Origin: Lunularia cruciata
Taxonomy: Eukaryota > Streptophyta > Marchantiopsida > Lunulariales > Lunulariaceae
Reading direction: 5' to 3'
Assembly: GCA_948567375.1 (NCBI GenBank)
Contig: OX419759.1
Coordinates: 60,613,493 to 60,677,492 of the forward strand
Length of the DNA: 64,000 bases
Shown here: positions 57,520 through 64,000 of the stretch, piece by piece
Position numbering within the stretch: the stretch's first letter is position 1
Layout: every line of letters begins with the position of its first letter
Translations under genes and position numbers: made by a program
Notes under the pieces: model-generated
Told to the model about the DNA's origin: nothing
The model's input: only the letters and a program-made list of their open reading frames with translations
Database searches by the model: none

Positions 57520-59168
57520 CTTTGATTTTTTAGGAGACTCGGGAGACGGGAGGGGGAGGGAGGCAGGTGTGATGAAAAATGTAAATTTATTGAGTGCCCG
57601 TGTAGCATATAGCACTTGAGTGAATAGTAGATTTTGTTTGGTTCTCAATTTTAATTCCATTTTTCAATTTCTGTTCCATTGGTATCTAGAGAGATCATTA
57701 CATAGAGAGTGATGGGTATGGAATTTTTATTTTTATTTTATTGGTTTTTATGATTTAGTTTCATGTGAATATAGTTTGAAAATTTTTGGTATGGAAAAGT
57801 ATGAGAATTGATTGTTTTTAGAGTTTGGAGAGATTTTATTTTCTCATGTGAGTCAGGATGTGTTGTTGTTTTATAGATATTGGGGGATATGGAGAGTAGT
57901 ATCATGTGTTATTATTGTTATTCTTCTGCTAGCCATGGTTACACCTTCTCATATGGGGTTGTCTAGAGCGATTTGGGATACACCATGCTCGGTGTGTCAT
58001 CAATGCTTTGCATTGCAAGGGGTAAAGACCCGTGTGAGAAGGATGCAAAAGGATTATGATTGGACCACCTGGGATGCTCACGTTAGACTTAGACGAGTGA
58101 TCACATCAACAACAATGACACTTGGGATTATGCATGCTTCCTCTATCCCTTTGTATACCGTTCCAAGGATATAGGTCTAGTCGTGGGAGTGGTTAGCTTC
58201 TACAGCGGGTTGCATTTTGGGGTTATTTGAGATTATTTTTCATATTCACATCTATTCTATAGGCTACCTCGTACACTCTATGATGAGACTAGATAGGCTT
58301 TTTGCCTACCACTTGATCGTTTGGCATGTGATCCCTTGGATGAGTTAGCATGGTTCCTATTTCTCTTACTCCCTTGATGGTGTCTTTGTTATGCTAGAGG
58401 GGGACATGCGGGGCATAGAGAGGTAGGGCATAGAGAGGTGGCTGCTATATTTCATCGATTCTGAGCTAGAGATTGAGCGACCTTACAAGAAGAGTCCATT
58501 AGTGCTACATCTTTCAGGAGATAGGTTTTGCCATAGGATACCACAAAGTCCTCTTGATTATGACAGTGTAGGACATTGGATCAAGTAGGAGATTTTAGTA
58601 GAGCGGCACGAGCGCTGCACCCTTTGTTCATGGCTAGTCCTATTGATGAGACTATCTCTTTTCTACACTCACTATATCCTATGGTAGGTGAGAGATTACC
58701 ACTGGAGATCTTAGATTATGAGCTTGAGCAGCCTTTATGTCTTGGTAGATTTCTTTTTGCACAAGCATTGTGCATTGCCTCTTGCTTTCTCTCAAGAGGC
58801 TTGTCAAGGATGGTATATGAGCATCTTAGAGATTGCTTTCAGGCCGATGATCCTTCTAGTGGTTTTACCAAGTTGTTTTAGGTGGTTGTAACAATAGTGA
58901 GAGGAGACATTCCTATGTATATTAGTCAAGTATTAGGTGCTAGTTGACTTCTCACAATGGAGAAGGACATGAGGGGCATTAGACTGATTGATATTGGAGA
59001 GATCTTTTTGCATTTGGTCAACCGCACCATTGTCCTTTAGCATCGTTCTCCCTTTCGAGAGCACCTCAATCAACATCAATTTGGAGTAGCTACACTTTGA
59101 GGATGTGAAGTTATATCTCTAGGCATTTAGGCACTCCTAGATATCCATCTAGAGTAGGTCTTCCTATA

Positions 59169-60113
59169 GTGGATGTTGGGAATGCTTTTAATAACATCTC
59201 ACAAGCATCTATCTTTAGTGATCTTAGGGAGGCTGGTGGACCCTTGGTAAGACTTATTTCTTTTTTTGGTCTTTTTATGACTCTATTGCTTCCCTTTACT
59301 ACCAGCACGGTTGCTCACAGGAAGGAATCACCATCTTGGAGTCAACTATGGTTACATGTCAAGGAGGTTCTTTAGGGGGACCTTTATTTGCCATGGCTCA
59401 CTTTAGAGCTCTCCTATCTAATACTTTGGCCATGCCAGGTTGTGTATTTCACTCCTTGGCAAATGATACACACATCATGGGCCCCGTAGATCAGATTAGG
59501 CAAGCCTTTGACCACTTGAATACCGAGCTACATCTAGTAGGCTTGAGAGTCAAGGTGTCAAAGTGCAAGGCATGGTCCCCTTTAGGTATCACTCCCCACC
59601 TTAAGCTTCAAGAGGGGTGTATCACATTTAGAAATGGACTATGTGTTCTTGGAGTGCTAGTAGGATCCAAGGATTTTGTTGCACACTTCTTGGACATTGC
59701 TCTTGTAGAGGATGTTTTCCATGTGGATGATCTTCCTTTACTAGGAGATCTGCTAGTGGAATTGGTATACTCTCTTCTAATATTTCTCATGAAAAAACTT
59801 ACCTCCTTTGCACAATTCTCACCTCCTATCACATCTGAGATCCTTTGATCGGAGGATTATGGGCGTATTCGGTGATATTATTGGACAAGTGACATTTGAG
59901 TATGTGACAAGGGATTTGGCATGTAGACAGACATCTTTACCGACCTCATGTGGAGGAGTTGGCTTGCTATCTATGGAGGAGATGACGCCTATAGCATTTT
60001 GGGGTAGTTTGGCTCTCTTGGCACCCCTACTTTCCTTTCATTTTGTGGTGGTTGATAGGCCAGTTTTGGAGACTTATGTGACAAAGGTGGAAGAAGGATC
60101 CTTTTCTCTCTAG
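59169..60113 (+). pseudogene. L3 reverse transcriptase
   Basis: VDVGNAFNNISQASIF at about 59167-59215 carries the first Asp. GGSLGGPLFAMAHFRALL (59360-59410), then SLANDTHIMGPVDQIRQAF (about 59455-59510) with AND for ADD as in L1, then SKCKAWSPLGI, HVDDLPLLGD, FDRRIMGVFGDIIG and SMEEMTPIAFWGS. Frameshifts near 59330 and 59830 break it. Confidence 0.8.
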
Positions 60114-60389
60114 ATGCTATTGTGGTAGATGAGAGATAGTCTATCCCCATGGGCATGTGAGTACCTTCCATCTTTTGCTTCACTATCATCAAATTGGACC
60201 AAAGGTTAACAATCTTCCTTGATGGGGCGATAGTGTCGGCATATGCTACATTCTCTCTTAATTGACTTGTCCATTCCTCAAGCTACTAGAGCACGTCTTC
60301 ACTCTTGCTCCAGCAAGGGTGTTGGCTCTTGGATCCTAGCTTGACCTTGCATTAGGGCATTATGACTCGCACCAGTTACTTTCTCTATA

Positions 60390-61112
60390 GTGATGAGGTT
60401 TCACCTAGGTTTGGTCCACCCATCTACATCTTCATTACTTACTTTTGAGTGTGGTTCTACACTAGATGCAACAACAGCAGTCCATATGACACAGTGTCCT
60501 TTTGGAGGACAAAGGATAGCTACCCATGATGCTATTAGGGACATAGTGTTTGCTATGGCATGGGAGGGTGGATACTTGGCTTGGAGAGAGCATTCGTATG
60601 CTTTGCAGATGACACATGTTAGGGTAGACTTATACTTGGTCCGAGATGATCAGGTGATAGTAGTGGATGTTGTGGTTATTGACCATATGCATGATACAAT
60701 TTTGGAGGGAGTGATTACCCATCCACTTGGATGGGCAGCGAGTGTGGTAGCAATGCGCAAAGTCTCCAAGTATAGGGGTATGCAGCAAGGTCACCTCTTT
60801 GTTCCTCTAGCCTTGGAGTTATATGGAGCATTGTACATGACATTCAATACATTTGTCAAGGAGTGCATGAGAGCTTATCATGTTAGGTGCCAGGGGGTAC
60901 CACTCTCACTCTCATACTTTGTAGCATATTTTAGACAGTGTGTGTCTATTGCTCTACATAGGGCAATGGCTGGTGCAATCCATAGGAGAGTAATCACACT
61001 AGGTGATGCTTCTTTGGATGCTCCAATTTTTTGTAGATCGTATGACTTGCATAGCTCCAATATCTTAGGTGCTGTAGGGCAAATTTCTCATATTGACTCT
61101 ATTGGGGCTTAG
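60390..61112 (+). pseudogene. L3 zinc motif and restriction-like endonuclease region
   Basis: 240 uninterrupted codons. FECGSTLDATTAVHMTQCPFGG (first Cys of the CCHC replaced), THDAIRDIVFAMA, then VRVDLYLVRDDQVIVVDVVV, an Asp-x(n)-Asp pattern like the PD-(D/E)xK core of R2-type endonucleases. THPLGWAAS, KVSKYRGM, LFVPLALELYGA and VSIALHRAMAGAIHRRV end the domain. RLE elements use this nuclease to nick the target, instead of an AP-type endonuclease at the N-terminus. This is the best preserved copy; it is probably not translated because everything upstream is broken. Confidence 0.72.
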
Positions 61113-61189
61113 CCATATTTTACCTATTTTTTCTCACCCTTGTTTGGCTTGATGGAGTCTTCCCATCCTTTGGGTATTCTACATGATCT

Positions 61190-61738
61190 CTCTTCTACTA
61201 TTGATTACAAAGATGATCATAGAAACCTAGAAGATGCACTGGATTTGCTTGAGAAGCATCCATTGAATGCGTTTGTAATGAATGCCATCAATCATGGAAA
61301 GAAAGTGGCTAAGGATACAATACAAAACGTTTTGGTAACTGTGATGTTGTTGGCGAGCATCACTTTCAATGCAAATGGGAAGCTGTTGAGTGGAGAGGGT
61401 TTCAATAGGAATGACGGGAGAATGGTGAAGTTATTTGGGTTTTCATTCAAGGGGACACATTCATGCCTCCGCGTAAGTTGGGTCTTCTTCCCTTTGTGGT
61501 GTCGCACTCCATCTTTGTGGTGTTCCATGGCCGTGGGCACCGTATTGACCTCTTCCTCTTGGCCATTCCAGTCATACTTGGAGATGGGCTATCTCTTGAG
61601 ATTCTCTTGGTCAGGATGCTGGTAATCTTGTGCACCATATCCCATGATTTCTATGAGTTGGATCTCAAGGAGCAAGATGTGAATGTTTGTTTTGACCAAC
61701 TTTCTCTTTATCAATTCTTTTACCCATATGTATAGTTG
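61190..61738 (+). pseudogene. PGG-like membrane domain, 3' part of the split ankyrin gene
   Basis: Directly after L3 the plus strand reads RNLEDALDLLEKHPLNAF, then KKVAKDTIQNVLVTVMLLASI and TFNANGKLLSGEGFNR (61250-61420), much like the start of PGG domains (basic patch, VVATLIATVTF helix, short loop). In a shifted frame FVVSHSIFVVFHG, IDLFLLAIPVILGDGLSLEIL and LVRMLVILCTISHDFYELD (61490-61670) supply further hydrophobic helices, so a frameshift near 61460 breaks it. The helices suggest a membrane anchor. A separate decayed ankyrin gene is the alternative. Confidence 0.5.
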
Positions 61739-64000
61739 TCTAGATGTGGAAGTGTAAGAAATTGATCAATCCTTTGTGATCCATCACCATATGATCAATT
61801 TCTTGGTAGGTGTGGAGGAATTCTTCCCCAATCTTCAATACTGGTCTTCACATGTTGACAACCCAATATGACACCAGAAGATAGTGGAGAGGGTATATAA
61901 AAGGCCACTCCATGTACATTGGTGGGTTTGGCTTGGGGACTGGCTTCTCTTGTGGTGGAGTCGACACAGCTCCACTAACTTCTTGGCGGGATCTCTTTCT
62001 ATTTTGCTCTCTATGCAATACTTTGTTGCTTGGGAAGGAGACTATACTCTATCTGCTCTAAACTGCATCATTCACTTCCAGAAAAATAAAATTTCCTTGA
62101 GTCACTTGGAGCGGTGGTTGTTTTTACATCAAGTGATCAATGTATTACTTCTGATTCTCTTTGTTTTCTATTCGGGAGTTTGGGACTGGAGCTTTTGCGA
62201 TGTTAGTATATGGAAATCTGATGTAACCACAATCTAACCACAATCTTTGGTCTTGAATTTGTGTCCATTGAAGCACTTCTAAGACTTTTTGGGGTTTTAG
62301 TCCATCTCCTCCAATTTTTGATTGAACGTTCTTATCTGTTTTGGCTCACTCCCTAGGATCTATGTTACCAAATTTGTGAAGCCCTCCAATTTTTGATTGA
62401 ATGTTCTTATCTGTTTTGGCTCACTCTCTAGGATCTATGATACCAAATTTGTGAAGCCCTCGATGGGAGAATCAGAATCTACCAAACGGATGAGGTTGGG
62501 GTTATTCCACTTGTTGTCCATGCAATTTTTGGCATTTTGTACTATATAATTAGATTTATTGCATTCAAGTCTTTACTAAGACAATATTCATCCTTGGTTT
62601 GTTTATTCAAGGTCACTTATTTGTGCTTCTTATTTTGCCAGTTTGAAACTTACAACAGTGATGACATCGAAAAATGTAAAGTTGATATTTGAGATTTCTA
62701 ATGTGGTGTGCAAGAAGAGAGCAGTGACAGGGAAGATGGAGTGGAGATGCAGCCGGTTCCAAAGGAAGAAGAGGGAAAGCTGGAGATAGAAGAAGATAAC
62801 CCAAGACCCGAAGATGAAGTTCCAATGAAGGAGGAGAAGAGGGTGATCATTCATTGAGGTGTTTGCTCCAAAAGAAAAACAATGTGTGAGGCGGGTCCAA
62901 GTAGGAGGAGAGAAGTGAAGAGTGGAAGTTTGGGAGCAAAGAATCTATTCTAATATGGTGACTGCAAATATTAGAACTACTTCATATATTATTAGCTCTA
63001 ATGGTGATTGTTGTCACCCATGTACTCATCGTCTGACCGAGTTTATCGGTTGGGTCCAACGGAGTGTTCTCACTCTTCAAATAGTGAACATGTTCAGCTT
63101 TTTGATTATTGGTGCTCTGCACCTGATCTTGTAAATTGATAATATATAATTTATTTTGTATATTATCAGCAAGGTATATTTTGGGGGAGAGAAAAGGGAA
63201 AAGCGGGCGGAGAGCAATTTTGTAAACTCTCGGGAAATTGGGTTGTGAATTAACTTTTGGCTGCTTTCAATAAGACAGTTGTGCCGCGCATTCAGAAGTT
63301 GTTACAAGTCAAGTCAAGGAGAAAGATTAAAATCTTTTAGACTCCAAACGAAGGGGACCAAAAACCTCAAGTAGAAAGTCCACAAATATGTGATTCATTT
63401 TAAAAGATTTTATCCATTTCAGAAGGTCCCGTAAACCTCAAGAAGAAAAGGGATGAAAATGATGTGAAAATTGATGATATACATCCGTGGGCCAGTTTCG
63501 GGATAGATTACTTTATCTGCTTAAATAAAGTCACGATCTCAAATGTGAATGCATGCCAACAAACCTAATACTATTCAACTAGAATACTTGGGGGTCTAGA
63601 TTTTGGTTCAAGATCCAGATAGATCTAAGTTATTATCATTTAATCTCTTCTTTATAGCATAGTTTGATTAGAGTCACCAGTATCTTCCTTAGACCCATCT
63701 CCTATCTTAAATTTATTAAGGTCTGAATCTCTTAAAATTGTTGATATCAAGATTGAATTTCTATTTAACCTAAAGATTCTCTCCCTTATATTTGGTTCTA
63801 CATTATCACAAAACTTCTCCGTCTTCAAATATTCCAAATTTTTACCCCAAGAAAGAATATTTTGGATCATTTTTGATAATACCACAAAGTTCTTTCATGA
63901 CTTTCTCAATCATCAAGAATCCTCACTCTAATAGCTATTTAAGTAACTATGGATAATTAACTCAATTTCAAATTTGTTAAAATACAACAAGGATTGGATT
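61739..64000. other. AT-rich spacer
   Basis: A 117-codon plus frame at 61884-62237 is Trp-rich and without recognisable motif. 63330-63470 holds a word like the cccgtaaa repeats of the MITE-like element. The last 500 bases are AT-rich with no call. Confidence 0.4.
62308..62457 (+). repeat. 75-bp tandem duplication
   Basis: Two units, 62308-62382 and 62383-62457, starting cctccaatttttgattgaa and differing at only a few positions. Confidence 0.9.

Larger units (their letters stand above)
57512..61168 (+). mobile_element. Non-LTR retrotransposon copy L3, near full length
   Basis: Begins close to 57512 with a leader that resembles the L2 5' end (gggagacggga, gtgaatagtagatt, gagagtgatggg) and ends after gatggagtcttcccatcc. 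TTTGGGT occurs at 57505-57511 and 61169-61175, a likely 7-bp target duplication. Order: degenerate C2H2 finger (CSVCHQCF, near 57990), linker, reverse transcriptase (58980-60110), Cys/His motif and endonuclease region (60390-61112). It has the longest intact 3' frame of the three copies but several stops upstream. No poly(A). Confidence 0.85.

Noticed and set aside
1-64000. tRNA, rRNA or snRNA genes
   Set aside because: Looked for A/B boxes with cloverleaf arms and for conserved rRNA words; none convincing. The TGGTATCAGAGC words are primer-binding sites, not tRNA genes.

Overview
This is nuclear DNA of a land plant. It carries a spliced plant-type gene for the E1 subunit of mitochondrial 2-oxoglutarate dehydrogenase (45142-49600) and a plant-type ankyrin gene whose PGG-like membrane domain lies further downstream. 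Almost everything else is nested, decayed retroelement sequence. Short introns, and non-LTR elements with a C2H2 finger and a restriction-like endonuclease region rather than the L1/RTE type familiar from flowering plants, make me lean towards a non-seed plant (bryophyte grade). The sequence alone does not name a species.

Layout. 1-4712: AT-rich spacer with old repeat scraps. 4713-10762: a solo LTR followed by a complete but dead chromovirus, element A, on the minus strand. 10767-27471: an old plus-strand Ty3/gypsy element C, whose gag is split by a solo LTR (16900-17654) and by chromovirus B (17791-22614). It is flanked by degraded minus-strand coiled-coil coding sequence (12705-15168 and 26174-26775) and a second solo LTR (26781-27471). 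29100-32505: plus-strand non-LTR copy L1. 32930-38966: another copy of the minus-strand coiled-coil gene, split by truncated chromovirus E (33764-37298). 40998-43985: minus-strand non-LTR copy L2, containing a nested solo LTR. 45142-49600: the OGDH E1 gene, eight exons, apparently intact. 56041-61738: an ankyrin gene split by non-LTR copy L3 (57512-61168), with PGG-like membrane-domain sequence directly after the insertion. The remainder is spacer with small tandem repeats and one MITE-like element.

How the parts relate. Elements A, B, E and the solo LTR at 4713 are one chromovirus family with a tRNA-iMet primer-binding site, LTRs of about 425 bp and a C-terminal chromodomain. Their LTRs carry arrays of alternating GAA/TTC units, textbook heat-shock elements, upstream of a TATA box, which suggests heat-responsive transcription as in Arabidopsis ONSEN. 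Six insertions can be delimited by target-site duplications, giving an order of events: C, then the solo LTR and B inside it; L2, then a solo LTR inside it; the ankyrin gene, then L3. All retroelement genes are broken, mostly by transitions that make TAG or TGA stops, as expected from deamination of methylated cytosine. Coordinates of decayed features are good to roughly 10-50 bases; exon and LTR boundaries are exact where a target-site duplication or splice site is cited.
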